Shown one piece after another: positions 42,992-54,960 of a stretch of DNA of 64,000 nucleotides. Numbering within the stretch: the stretch's first letter is position 1; the number at the start of each line of letters is the position of its first letter. Source of the stretch: Ornithodoros turicata (Eukaryota; Arthropoda; Arachnida; Ixodida; Argasidae); assembly GCF_037126465.1 (NCBI RefSeq), contig NW_026999402.1, positions 1,054,001-1,118,000 on the forward strand, read 5' to 3'. A program made the position numbers and the translations under genes. The notes beneath the pieces were generated by a model. It was given only the letters and a program-made list of their open reading frames with translations. It had not been told where the DNA came from and did not search any database.

Positions 42992-43888
42992 CACTGTGAA
43001 CGACGCATTTGTTCCTCGAAGTGCAGGGTTAATATCCGTGTCCGATCGACATGGAAGCCTGATGTGGCGGCATATACCGTCTTTGGGCCTGGGCCGACTT
43101 CATAGGGAGCAGTGACCGCCTGAAGCAGCCTAGGGAAACATTCCAAGACAGCGCGAGGCGCTGAAGGGTCCGAACCCGTGTCAGCTCCCAAACGAGCTGT
43201 ACGTTCGGTGATGAAACTGTTTACGCCACTAAGCGCTCATGTTTTCTGAGCTCCTGCTATTCGTAGCGAGATCGACTTGTAGGGGGCGACACCGTCACCT
43301 TTCTAGTGTGGATAACACGCCGGCCGATGTTCGGAGTTGATGGTTCTTTTCGGTAATTCCTATATATATTCACAGGAAGATCACATGTGCCGTTATGACA
43401 CGATACTGTTCGATTCCCCGATGCTCCACCTACTGCACTGAGCGCGGAATAAACGTGTAGAAGCAGACGACGCGAGGAAGCTATCCACACTACAGTAGTT
43501 CATCGTTTCTCCGCAGCGCGCCGACACCGTTCGATCTCCGAGCGAATCGGTTTTGCAACATTTAAATGGGGAAGAACAGTGACGGCTGATGGTGGTGCGC
43601 TTGTTGTATACCGCTTTTTACTTTCGCCATCTAGGAAAAGAGTTACATAAAGTTACTGTATATCATTAACATGAGCTGTGACGCGCAAGAAGCGCTCCAT
43701 TTTTTGCTCTACACTCGTTGCCCTTTCTGATAGCGCGTTCAATGTTGCCGTCAAGCTCGTACGCTCGAACGGTCCTTCGCTTCTGATCTTCTTTCTGCAC
43801 CGTCTCAGTCGACCGAGCACGGACAACTCGACTGTTCTCAGTCCGTTTTCCTCTTTCGTACACTTACCAGAAGGTTAAGGCGCCAACC
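42992..43888. other. No gene recognised
   Basis: Minor overlapping frames; nothing matches a known family or repeat. Confidence 0.4.
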
Positions 43889-43903
43889 GTTGCCATGGGT
43901 AAC
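43889..43903. promoter_or_regulatory. RFX X-box-like site
   Basis: GTTGCCATGGGTAAC satisfies the X-box pattern (GTTGCC, 3-base spacer, GGTAAC), the binding site of RFX factors that drive ciliary genes in animals. It sits next to an 82-codon frame (43890-44138) with no known similarity. A chance match is possible. Confidence 0.3.
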
Positions 43904-44627
43904 GCCTCCCTGGCGTTTCGCTCGTCTACAGCGAGCCCACCTGAGCCCATCCTCGGAGGTTTACTTCATCGAGATCTATATCGGCAGATTGAGGAGACCG
44001 TATTATTATCCCACACCGCGTTTATGTAACACCGTCCTTCGCAGGTTGAAGTGTAACGCGCAAGAACGTTCCGCGAGCCGTCCGATGCGAGTTCGGATAA
44101 AGTCACTGAGCCATATAGGCTGCAGGATGGAGCTTTGAGGAGTACCCGGTAGAGGTCGGTTGTAGTTATGAAGACCCGCTAATCCGCATTCGTGTGTTGC
44201 CGACCTCGTCGGGACCTACAACTCCACATTTTTTTTTTTCTTATCTCTTTTCTCCTATAATGTACTCTCTGGTTCCAAGGGGGCGATCCGCAGAAGTGCA
44301 TCTCAGCCGCGTCATCATCACTGAAACACAGTCAGAGACGGGTGGGTAGTCCACCCCGTACGGGTGAGGAAGCGTGCTGCTGCTAAGACGACGAAGAGCG
44401 GGGTTTGGGATGATGGACTCGTCGTTGGCATCAGAATAACGTTCTGAGTAAACGGGCTGATGATGATGATGTTGCTTGTAGGTAGGCGTAACAAAACTAG
44501 GCTACCGTCTGCACGAACGGCGGACAGATAATTGAATGGAGTGACGAAATTTGACATTTAAGATTTCACGAAACCCTGATTCATACATCGAGTAGTCTAT
44601 ATTTAAAGAGATTACGCAAAATATCTC
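43904..44627. other. No gene recognised
   Basis: T run at about 44228-44239 and GATGAT units at 44460-44472. No gene or repeat family identified. Confidence 0.4.
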
Positions 44628-44774
44628 AATCAATCAATCAATCTTTATTTACATTTTGACAACGTGGGAGCTCAAAGCAAAAAGCTGGGCGAACAGCTTG
44701 CAGCATCTCCGCAGAACATCCTCTTAGCACTGCGCAAAAAAAAAAAAACGAAGCCCCTTGAATTGGGGCTTCGA
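44628..44774 (-). mobile_element. LINE-like 3' end with (ATTG)n tail
   Basis: (CAAT)n is followed by CTTTATTTACATTTTGAC, AACGTGGGAGCTCAAAGC and AAAAAGCTGGGCGAACAGC, matching 58286-58360. CGAAGCCCC and GGGGCTTCG at 44750-44774 form a 9-bp hairpin after an A run. Confidence 0.55.
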
Positions 44775-47700
44775 CCCGATGCTGCCGGCGTGCCGTCGAC
44801 GGATGATCGCTCGCTTGCTGCTGAAGAAGAGTACTCCGCTACGGGAACAGCTCGGCGCTGACCACATGCGTACCGGCATACACTGCTTGCGTCACCTGGA
44901 CGGGCCACCTGATTGGCGCTGCCGATATTGTCACGATGTAACGTCAACCTGGCTCATTCGAAGAATTTCAAAGCGCGTACACTGTAAATCAATCGCCATC
45001 ATTGCTGTGTTGTAAAAATGCATTGGGCGGATGCAAAAACCCATACACGTGACGTTGTTCCTAGTCTTTTTTCTTCTTTCTTTCCTTTTCCTTTCTCTCC
45101 TTCTTTTTCTTTCCCCCCTTTTTCCTTTTTTTTTTTTTGCTGACAATGCATAAAAACGCGTTGTCATACAAAATGCCACTCCAGATGCAGTATTTATTGC
45201 TTTCTTTCCTAATATTATTATTATTATTATTTGAAGCACTTTGACAAAATGACTGGTAAAGGGTTTTGTATGTAAACATAACGGTAAAAAGCTTTCATCT
45301 GCGTTTCGTCGACACCCTTGTATCGAGGCAATCCTTACGCTGTCTCTCAAGCTGTAGGATCGATCACACTCTCAGCATCACATTATCATCACCACGTATA
45401 CCACGCAATCCGCGAGGTCTCTATACCATCCTGTTCCCCTATACACTGCTGAAATCATCCCCCGGCTTCCAGTCGGACATCACTGAACGTTCCAGTTTCA
45501 CTCACGCTCCACTCCACTACCATAACGGGACAAGAAGGGAAAAAAAAGGAAAAAAAAACCGGCCTGGCGAATAAATCGCACATCGCTAATGGAACATCTC
45601 TCTCCTCTCTCTCTACCGACCACCATATTGCAGCATCCCCGTGTCGCTGTACTATTGCTGCTAAAACGTTTCCACTATTTGCATTTCCTCTCCTCGTCCT
45701 CTCCCCCCTCCCCCTACTTCATTTGACTACCGCAAGGGGTACGCTCTTCCCCCCCGTTGTGTGCATTCGGGAGGCACAACAGTGCGTGAATGCGTATTAC
45801 GCAATGCTTTCTCTCTCTCTCCCCCCCTCTCTCAATGGTATATAGAGGGATGGGGTGTTGGTTTTCGATTCCCCCTTTGTCCGCGCTCGGATTAAAAGCT
45901 CTCGTGAACGAAATGGTCGTGTAATGGGTTCCCAGTAGGAGAGATGTCTCCCTCTGCTGCTTTTCAGCGGAGCTTTTGTGGTGTTTTTTTTTCTTCTTTC
46001 TTTCTTTCTCTCTATACGCGTGACATGTGCGGTTATTGTGTCGAATCGGAGTTGTACCGGTGTTTCTTCTGTTTGGCCTCCCGCCCACTGTTGCGTAGTA
46101 TAATTTAACGACGGGATCTTCCTTTTATTATTATTATCGTTATTATAGCCTGAACTTCGGTGCTGCGTGTGCTGTTCGAGTAACGGTATACTGTTAGTAG
46201 GTTTACGCTGTTATATCAACGCGTTTTTATTGTTCTTCTTGCATTTTCTTAAATGTAAGTTCCTGAGATGAAACACCACTATGGAGCCATGTTGGTTTTT
46301 GTCGATGTCATCGATCTTATTCCTGTTCAATCGTATCGATGTTTTCGATAGATAATGATGCGTGTTAACCTATAGAGCTTTGTCGACGTAAACATGATAC
46401 GTATCTATAAATTCTTGTCATTTTAATCGATATTTATTGATGCTTCGTTGCAGAGGTCGATATTTATCGCTGTTAAAAATTTTGATTTTTTTTTTCGGCT
46501 CTAAACCAGATTCTCAAATGAAGGCTTCCTGTTAATCAGTACCAGCAGTATGCAATCCGACTCAACGAGGCATCAGCTATCGGTATCCAGATCCATGTAT
46601 CCAATGAACGGCAATGGATCGATTGCCTGATTGAAAGAACTACAACAAACTATGATAGAAAAAATCAAATACAAATACTACAACAATTGACAATTGGTTA
46701 CCAGGCCCGCGCGAAGAGCCGCACTGAAGAGCCGCAATTTTAAAGCCGCAGTGAATACGAAGCAAATATACCAGTAATGTTCAAATACAGTGCACAAGGC
46801 AGGTACGAGCTCCATATCCGAACCAAACCGAACATAACGGATCGCACAGCATGTGCGCGTGATATGGAATGGATGAGGATCTTCGCATGGAGCAGCGTTC
46901 GCTTTGCTTCGTACCCTCCCTTCATTTCGTACCCTTCGTGCCCCTCCTGCATTTTTCGGCTTACTTGGGCAGTTCCGGAACTATTCCAATATATTCGGTT
47001 TGGAAACGAATTTCCAATACATATACAGGATTCGCCAAGATTAAGTGCGGGTTTGTATTGAAAATAAAATGAACTACACGTGCGTTTGAAAGCCGAGCTA
47101 TACAATTGAGCAACAACTACATGAATGACGATGGAATGAGGTGTTTCACCGCAACAATTACGGTACCATACCTCAATACATGTGGGATAATATACGAGTG
47201 GGGTGACGATGAAAAAAATGAGGCATATACACACACACATGACATACACAATTGAAAGATGTATTATGTGTTGAAATTTTATATGAGAAATTGCAACTTG
47301 GCCCAGTTCTTTGTGAAAACAAATTAAAAAAGAAAAAGAAAACGCTGCCCTCTTAACATTTCCAATGACCACCTGCTTAGCCTCCTGTATGCGCAATTGC
47401 GAAGCTTCGAGACAGTCAAAACTTTGTTACGATATGTAATTTGCTGTTTTCTAACAATTTCCGAGCAGAATACATTCAGTTTTGTTCCGTATACCATTTT
47501 TATTAAATATCCTTTCCAGTTTTAATTGCAGTAAGTCCCGGAGATTCTCAGTCAGCCCAAGAAAATGGGGGAGTAGGGAACTGACAGTGTATATAGGAAA
47601 GAACGTCTTTTTTTTTTCTTCTTCTTCTTATTATTATTTTTCGTAAGTTACCTGAACAAAGTTGGAAACTGAAAATTTCTGACCCTTCCATGCGTGATTG

Positions 47701-48349
47701 ATGAAAGTTCCAGCGTCTGCCGTGCTAGCAGTATTCTTTGCGATTATATTGGCTGACCCGTAATTCCTCCTTCAATTCAGAACGCAAATAGAATTCGCTT
47801 TGATATTTGCAAAATCGGATTATTCGCGGTCGAATACTTATTCCGGGTGCCAGAAACAGTTTAGTTAAGCTTACAATGGTAGTTAGTTACGAAGCGGCTG
47901 TTCCTTCCCACGTGCAACGCCTATAAGCCGGCCGGCGTGGAGCAACGTTGGATGCGACGTAATGCGAGTATTTCCCGTTCGTCTAGCCGATGTCTCTGGA
48001 CGGCGTCTCCTCGTTACGCTGGTGTGGGTGAGCGACCTACGGAGACGGATGGCATTGTTCTTCTGCTGCCGTATAGTGATTGAGGGTTTTTTCCTTCTGG
48101 CGTCAGTGAAAGCGGCCAAGGTGAAGGCTTTTCAATCCCGTCCGGCGAACCTGTTCGCACCATTTTATAATCTCTTGTGATGATCTCGCCCAACCGCTTT
48201 CGCCCTCTCCCGTCCACACGGCGCCTTTCAGCGCGGATCATCTTCGGTTAGCGTCACCTTTTCTGGCCGCTTGTTTACATACATTCGGCGGCGCGCGTTG
48301 GCGTTCGCTATAAGGGGTGCATGCCGCCTTTCGTCGCATTAGAAAGTTT
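44775..48349. other. No gene recognised; minus frame of 218 codons and simple repeats
   Basis: Pyrimidine tracts lie at 45060-45140, 45595-45720 and 45805-45835. A 218-codon minus frame (47396-46740) has one hydrophobic stretch (LSIVYVMCVCICLIFFIV) but no ATG at its start and no family resemblance. TCGATATTTAT is repeated at 46430-46470. Confidence 0.4.
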
Positions 48350-48475
48350 TGGTACATCGTACGCGCAAAAGCGATAGCGATAACCCTTACGTACGCAAAG
48401 GCGTACGTAAGGGATACGAAGGGGTGCGATGCGAATTACGGTACGCATACGAAGGGATAAGGGATACGAAATACA
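48350..48475. repeat. Degenerate copy of the TACGCTATC palindromic family
   Basis: GCGATAGCGATAACCCTTAC, GTACGCAAAGGCGTACGTAA and GGGATACGAA repeats resemble the arms of 59454-59630, rearranged into short tandem and inverted pieces. Confidence 0.45.
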
Positions 48476-48749
48476 AAAACCCTCTTTTGTTTCAGTGATG
48501 TGATAGTTAACGGAAGGGGCAAGAGAGGAATATGCGCGAAAATACGGCGGGTTTCGTTCGTTATACAAAAATTCGTCTCGGAACGCACAAATAGATGCAC
48601 GGAACACGAGCGTCGAGATGCTTTAGAACATTGAAAGATCGATGTGATGTGATAAAGAAAAAAAATGGGGGGGGGGGGGGGGTTCGAGCTGGCTACTGGC
48701 TGGAAAGATCGATGGCGCGATCACCCTTCCCTTCATAATCAAGATGCGT
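48476..48749. other. No gene recognised; long G run
   Basis: A G run of about 16 lies at 48667-48682. Confidence 0.5.
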
Positions 48750-48895
48750 TGAAAGATGAAAGTCACTCACTGAAGAGGTTAGCCAGCTGTAGTGACTTTC
48801 ATCTTTCATCGTTGATTTCTTAGGAGACTTGAGGCCTTGTATGTGATTGTCCCTTCTATGTTGTTCCTGCCTCAGAACATCAGTTATCTCAAGAT
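48750..48895. repeat. Head-to-head SINE ends forming an 18-bp hairpin, followed by element M
   Basis: TGAAAGATGAAAGTCACT (48750-48767) and AGTGACTTTCATCTTTCA (48791-48808) are perfect reverse complements around a 23-base loop containing GTTAGCCAGCTGT, the 3' edge of the Thr-type head on the minus strand. GAGGCCTTGTATGTGATTGT and TGTTGTTCCTGCCTCAGAAC (48832-48885) follow as a copy of element M. Confidence 0.7.
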
Positions 48896-49169
48896 GCGTA
48901 TGTTCGTATCGTTGGTGCGCCTCCGTAAATGTTTAAGGACCCTCATCATATGCACATAGCCACGGTGGTGCAGTCATGTCTATACAATAGTCACAGTCGT
49001 GTAGTCTTAAATGTACATAGTCGCGGTGCGTCGTATAGCTTGTGCATCGTAATGTATCCTAAATAGTGTATCAGTGTGCTAGCGTTAGACGTTGAATACG
49101 TTTTCTCCAACAACAAGATTGGAAACATGGCAGTCCTATACGTTTCGCTGTTCTCAGTTACACTCCAGA

Positions 49170-49407
49170 ACTGTGCTCGCGTCGAGACTGACAGGTACTC
49201 GGGTTCGAATCCCGGTGCCGGCTGTGCTGTCTGGGCTTCTTCCTGGGCTTTCTTCAGGTGTTGTCAGACATATGTCGGCACAGTTCCCTTAGAAGTCTTC
49301 CCAAGATGCACATTCCGCCAGAGCATTAGTCGTGACGTTGCCCACCTCGGTGAGGCCGACAACGGCAAGCTTTTTCAGCACCATCACCACCACCATTACC
49401 ACCACCC
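49170..49407 (+). mobile_element. SINE, (CAC)n-tailed type, 5'-truncated
   Basis: GTCGAGACTGACAGGTACTC, GGGTTCGAATCCCGGTGCCG, ACATATGTCGGCACAGTTCC, GTCGTGACGTTGCCCACCTC, GTGAGGCCGACAACGGCAAG and a CAC-rich tail match 5430-5637. The A-box part of the head is missing. Confidence 0.85.
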
Positions 49408-52024
49408 GAAGTCTGCTTCCATCTGAATTCGCGAGCGATTAAGAAATTAACCGCTTACCTGCATTATGTGACAAGCTAAAATGTCGACGTGCGTGCCATT
49501 AGTCTTCTCAGGACGTTCCTTCCTTTTTCGCTGTGCCGTGATCGCCTATGGCATGGAGGCAATCTAAATCGGCTTAAGAGCTCCGCATATATTTTGCGAA
49601 GGAATCTCACCGTGAGGTTTAATAGAGTTGTGTCGAATGCAGCGATGCAACACAACACGCACGTAAACTAACATTGGCCCTAATGCCACGCTGCTACGAA
49701 TGGGGCTTTCGCGTGACTTTTGGCTCTGCCTGCCTCTGAGGGGGGAAGAAGTTACGTTCTGAGAAGCCACTGACCGCGGAAAAGACTTAATGCTTCGCTG
49801 AAATATATAGCCGCGTATAAAACTCATACGGGCATTGATAATGCGAATTCTCATAAGTTGGATTATACTTAATTTAGAGAAAGAACGTCCCCTTAAGCTA
49901 TAATGCCCCGTGATAGATGATGAGGGGGGTGGGGGGGTGGGGGGGCTTCTTCAGTTGCTCTGGCAAGCGAGGCGGGACTCGCTGTCGTCGCTGTTCTCCG
50001 TCGGTGTTGTATTTTTGTCTAGGCCGTCTTCTCCGTTCATGTGTGAGCAGATGGAAATTGTAAACCGTGGTGAGTTCTCTCCGTGCAGGAGGTCCTGTCC
50101 TGCCGCTAACAATTTTGGTAGAAACTTTCGTTAAGTTAACCTGACATAATTGTATCCTCTTTCTTCGGAAGATAATTGAATCGTAGCGTAAGGAAAAAAT
50201 TATCCTATTTCTAAAGCTAACGAGAATTTCATAAATTTTGATTAAGCCCTCTAAAGCTTACGAAGTGGCCATTGAAATTGGAATTCTTTATTGAATCGTT
50301 TATGTATTTTTTTTAAAAGGCTGTTTGGAGCAAGAGGCCTGAATCAGCATAACGCCCGAATGGTTCCCTTTAAATGACAAAAAAATTCCTATAATCCCTT
50401 TTTATTTGTTCCTATTTCTGTTGATGAAATCTAATTTCTATTTGCGTTGCAGTTGGACAGAGAGAGAGAGAGAAAAAAACAGCGATTCGGTGAAGGTAGG
50501 CCCAACCGCAAGCCTCAGGTTGCGAGCTGCCGATATCTCGAACAGATAGTGCTTTTCGGTGGCTCTCAACTTGAGGGTCCGCTTCGATTTATGTTGCAGT
50601 GTCCACCTTACACACGTTTCTAAAAAATACAATAAAAATCACTCTGCACTTGCACGACATCGAAGCCCTTCGAGTCAACACCGGTCAACCCCGAATGTCC
50701 GCGTTTTCACCCCGTCTTCCCGTGCGTACAAAAACGCTCTATAAATCTTCCCCCGCAACGAGAAATCTTTCAGCGCGGCATTCCTTCTCGCCAAAAAAAA
50801 AAAAAAAAAAGCGTCGCTTCATCGACCACCCATTTCCCCCCCCGACTACAAAGAGCGTCCCCAGAAATTCCCCGTGTCGGACATGCCCATTGGGGACTCT
50901 AGTGGCACCTTGAAAGGCGTCATGCCATGCAATACCACGTGCACACACCTCCGGAACCAAACCCTGGGTTCACGCTCTTTGTCCGCGCATTGTACGACAA
51001 CACTGGTCTCCCTCCCATTTTCGATTGGAACCAACAAACGCTTTGCCACTGGCTTGTTGTCGCCTCGCTGTTTGCCGACGTTCCTGGAAGACTGGAATGG
51101 TTGCCGTTCATTTCTTTCGGGCTGCCTCAATCCATCAGGACTGTTCCTTTTGATTTTAAACGGAGCGCAGAAAGCGAGGCTCTCGGGTGGAGCGAACGCT
51201 GCGGATTAGGTCTCCGTTTGTTTGGCTTCGGCTTTTGTGCGAGCCGTCGCTGTGTTTTGTGGTTGGCTTTGGATGCGGCTTTGGCTTGTTAAGGCGTCAA
51301 TCTCGACGTCTGCTTTGATTTGCGGGGTTTTCTTCGTAGGCCAACTTCGTGTGTGGCTCTTGGCTCCTGCATTAGCGAGTGTTCCGTTTGTGCGCGCGTG
51401 TGTGTGTTTTGATTTGTGCTGGCAGCTATGTTTTCCTTGGAAATGTCGGAGCCGGAACTTGTGGAAAGGGAGCTGGATGAGAATGGCGGGCACAAAAGCG
51501 GAAGTGCGATTTTCGATGTGAGGGTAGTAAGTTGTGTAGTCGTTGCTCGTCTCTGATGTATTTCGCTTCTTTTTCGAAGAGTCTGTCTCGCAGATCATGA
51601 CCTGCAGATCGCGTAACATTCTGGTTTTCGTCGTAGGCAATGCAACAGCGCAATTTTCTTGCCAAAGAAAGACTGCGTTATTACATTGATTAACTTGATA
51701 AGAGCCGCATAGCTTCCATGAGCAGTGCTGGCGGCAGGGTCGGCTAGCCTATAGGAGAATCACGTGACAATCGGCAAAAAGACTAGATGATGATTCGGAT
51801 TCTCTTGATGTCTATAGGAGACGACTTTGAAAGGCAACTGCACTTCAGAGGTAAAGGTGAATGATAACTGAACCAAGGCAACCCAAACAAAGGCAACTGC
51901 TGAACATGAGAGAATCGTTGGAGGGCGAGGAACGGACACATGTGTACCATATCCAGAGCGGCGTGCGTGTGGCCCTGAGTGACCTGTGACGCTCACCCAT
52001 TGGTCTCTTCTTTAATACGTCAAC
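49408..52024. other. No gene established; weak exon-like frame near 51540-51660 (minus)
   Basis: The minus frame from 51665 (TTG, preceded by a polypyrimidine stretch and CAAG, as at a splice acceptor) contains DLRDRLFEKEAKYIRDEQRL, a charged helical segment faintly like small coiled-coil proteins. It soon leaves any sensible pattern. A long K/T/S-rich minus frame (51640-51206) overlaps it. G runs lie at 49923-49945 and an A run at 50792-50809. Confidence 0.25.
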
Positions 52025-52069
52025 GTGACGTATGCTGCATACGTCACCACGGCATACGGTATGCCGTGG
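52025..52069. repeat. Two adjacent near-perfect palindromes
   Basis: GTGACGTATG-CTG-CATACGTCAC (52025-52047) is followed, sharing one base, by CCACGGCATAC-G-GTATGCCGTGG (52047-52069). The first contains two CRE-like TGACGTA sites in mirror image. A third weaker stem, TATATTTC/GAAATATA, lies about 40 bp further on. Confidence 0.85.
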
Positions 52070-53145
52070 TTTCGTGGACGTCGCGGTGCATCCGCTATAA
52101 TACCGTATATTTCTATCGAAATATATCGTATGCGAAAACTACTTCGCTATTCTGAACGACTTTCACGGTTGTGTGTCTGTACTATTGCTGATGCACGTGG
52201 TTTTGTCGGTGTAGTATTGGCCTAGTTTCAAAAATCGGTGAATGTGTGTGATGACCGTCCGTTGAAACGATGAGATCTGGGACATAGCAGAAAAACTGAG
52301 GTGCCGTTGCTCTTGCAGTACAAAACTAGCGCGTACACAGTAGAATAAGTGGTGGTTTACGTATTAGAATATAAAAGTATCGCTCAGCAAAGCCATCACT
52401 ACAGTGAGATAACTATTCCACCACAGACGCATCTGTCATTCGTGCAGTGTCTTTCTTGGACTTTCTTTCCGCGTTCTGTCTCCTCGCCCTGAACTCGAGA
52501 GATATGCTTCCCACGTCAAGTAGAGACCACTTGCATATCACTTTATATGTTCAACCGTATCCCCCCCTAGCGGAGCGCCACTTAAGAAGAACCTTGCCCG
52601 AGCCGTATTCATGGTTTGCGCGCGCCCCTACCTTGCCGCAGACACACGTACACATCTTGGCGAATGCTCTTTGAATTGGAAATCGCGGTTGTGATATGTA
52701 TTCCGCAGAAATGTGTCTGCCTTCGTGTTTTTCTCCCCTGTTTTCGTAGCTTCTGTGGAGGCCTCTTTCGAGATTATTTTTGTACGTTCTGCTGTCGCGC
52801 TTCGGTGCGCGTGATGTTTATCTCTGAGGTTCGAAGCCGGATTTGTGCATGACAAGTATTCCGTTAGAACATATCGCTGCAGAGCACGCGCCGGTTCAAG
52901 TATAAAGCGTTTTGACTCGTGTATAAATCTAACGCGGTCGATGAGTTTTTTTTTTTTTTTTTGTTCTTTTGCTTACGCGCACGCAGTGCCAGTACTTGTC
53001 CGCTGTCACGCCTGAACTTGGCGCGGTTCCGACGCTTCGCTGTAAAGCGAGTGACCATTCTACCGTTACTGTTTCGAATTCAGTTTCGAATTCACTTCCA
53101 GTAAACTGTTGTCATGATCACTCGAATCGTTAAACTGGTTTCATT
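52070..53145. other. No gene recognised
   Basis: T run at about 52946-52962. TTTCGAATTCA is directly repeated at about 53070-53095. Confidence 0.4.
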
Positions 53146-53457
53146 GAACAATGCAGAAACCAGCTCCCGTGGCATAGTGGTTAGAGTGATCGCCTTCCAC
53201 GCCGAGACTTGGAGGTGACACGGGTTCGAATCCTGTCACCGGCTGTGCTGTCTGAGGTTTTCCCTGGGTTTTCCGAAGACTTTCCAGACGAATGTCGGCA
53301 CAGTTCCCCTTGAAGTCGGCCCAGGACGCATACTAACCCCCTGTCCCCCACTCCTTCTTGCTGTCCTCTCTTCATCTGTCCACGTCTATACGCCGCTCAT
53401 AGCCACAGTTGCTTCGCGGCGCTAACACTGAATTAAAAAAAAAAGAACAATGCAGAA
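53146..53457 (+). mobile_element. Full-length tRNA-derived SINE with 13-bp target duplication
   Basis: GAACAATGCAGAA is duplicated exactly at 53146-53158 and 53445-53457. Between lie the head (AGCTCCCGTGGCATAGTGGT, CACGGGTTCGAATCCTGTCA), the common body (CTGTCTGAGGTTTTCCCTGG, AATGTCGGCACAGTTCCCCT, CCCACTCCTTCTTGCTGTCC) and the 3' end (GCCACAGTTGCTTCGCGGCG, CTAACACTGAATT) with a tail of about ten A. The exact duplication and tail suggest a recent insertion by a LINE-type machinery. Best reference copy in the window. Confidence 0.93.
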
Positions 53458-54960
53458 CTTGTTTCGACAAGATGACGTTCTAAGTTGGAAACACTCCAGT
53501 GCTTTGGTCTTTATCTGAAAAAAGAAAGAAAAAAATCGTCGTGGTACATTGGAATATGTTTGTTCCTTACAAACGTAATGTGGACATGACCGCGTATAGT
53601 GTGTCGTAAGTCGACGGGACAAAAATGCAAATGCGACAGTGTTTCTATTTGGGATGCTATAGTGCTGTCTCTCCGTGGTCTTCCGGCGCACGAAGCAGTG
53701 TTTCTAAAATTATTTTCGGTCAGTATAAGCCAGTTTCCATGCGATTCTATACGTCTCCTCGACTTGGCTGCTCTGTTTTAAGCTATGGTGCCGTGGGCGT
53801 GCAGTGCCGGTTCAGTCTGTTCGAGTGCAGCTTCTTCGGTACCGCCCCAGCTCTCCGCGGTCGCTTCCATAACGAACGAATGGGCAGGCACGGTGGCATC
53901 TGCGCTCCGCGCCGTCGTAACCGTTCTGTTCCCTTGTACACTTTTAAATGCTTGTCCTTCTTTCGATAATCTACTTTAAGAAATTGCTAACGACCGTGAC
54001 GTGTTCTTCTACGAGGCGAACCCATATTATCGTCCGGTCGACGTATAGTGCTTGTCTTGCTGCACCTCCTGTCCTGCGGATTGGCCATGAACTCGTCCAG
54101 GAGTAGGCGCGTACTTTTGCAGAACGAATACGAACGCGTTGCATTGATTGAACTGGTGCATCGAATGCAGCCAAATCGAAGAGACCTTGTCGGCTGTAGG
54201 TGAGACGAACCGTCGCCAGGGGGCAGGGGAAAATGGAAAGCGCGCCCCATCTCGTTCCAGAAGCACCGTCTGGAAAATACTGCTCAACGATGGCAAAAAA
54301 AAAAAAAAAAAAAAAGAAAAAAGAACAGACATAGAACAGCAAAATTTTCAAAATTTTCGATTTTTTTTCTGGATCTCCCGCTTTATTCTCAACCTTATCA
54401 GTTCCTCTGACTTGCCACTGCCCCCTTTTTTTCTGGAGAAAGCGCTGTGGGCGGCTGCCCCTCTCGCCCCCTCGTCGTGACTGTTCTGGTACTGGCAGCT
54501 GCACTCGAACCTAGAGGAACGACGCGAGCGAAGAGGGCGACAAACACCTTCTCCGATTGCCGAAACGGAAGTTCCAGAAGTCGCTTCCGGTGATGAACTT
54601 CCGCCCTAGATAAATATCTCGCTTCGCTATCCACGGCGCGTAGTAAAAGTAATTTTCCCGAAAGTTGTGACGCAAACGCTTATTATGTGCGCCGAACTTT
54701 GCAGACGCTAAGACGTGGCGGTATTTGTGGCTCCTCTCTTTAACTGGTGGTCTTGTCAGCGCAGAAAGCTGGCTGTTTAGAAATCGCCACTCGTGTGACG
54801 TAATATAGACGGAAGGAAAGCGCGCGTAGGAGTCAAGGTGGGGATAACATGGTCTGCTCTGCGTGCTGCAATGTATGTCTCGCGTGGAAATCGCCGCACG
54901 GTGTAGTGACCGCGCGTTCCAGCAAAATCAGAACACACGCGTCCTATGCAGTGCCTTTTG
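53458..54960. other. No gene recognised
   Basis: A run at 54296-54315, and overlapping frames on both strands at 53971-54504 without known similarity. GTGTGACGTAA, CRE-like, at about 54794. Confidence 0.4.

Noticed and set aside
42494..43105. 203-codon plus frame as a gene
   Set aside because: Contains long T tracts coding poly-Phe and a complete MITE.
43140..43200. SINE B-box at GGGTCCGAACCCGTG
   Set aside because: No A-box at the right distance and no match to any SINE body.
46740..47396. 218-codon minus frame as a membrane protein
   Set aside because: Opens at TTG rather than ATG, has only one hydrophobic stretch from AT-rich DNA, and no family resemblance.
51206..51640. 144-codon K/T/S-rich minus frame as a nuclear protein
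   Set aside because: Opposite-strand frames of equal quality exist, the region has GGCTTTGG-like repeats that generate the bias, and no motif is visible.
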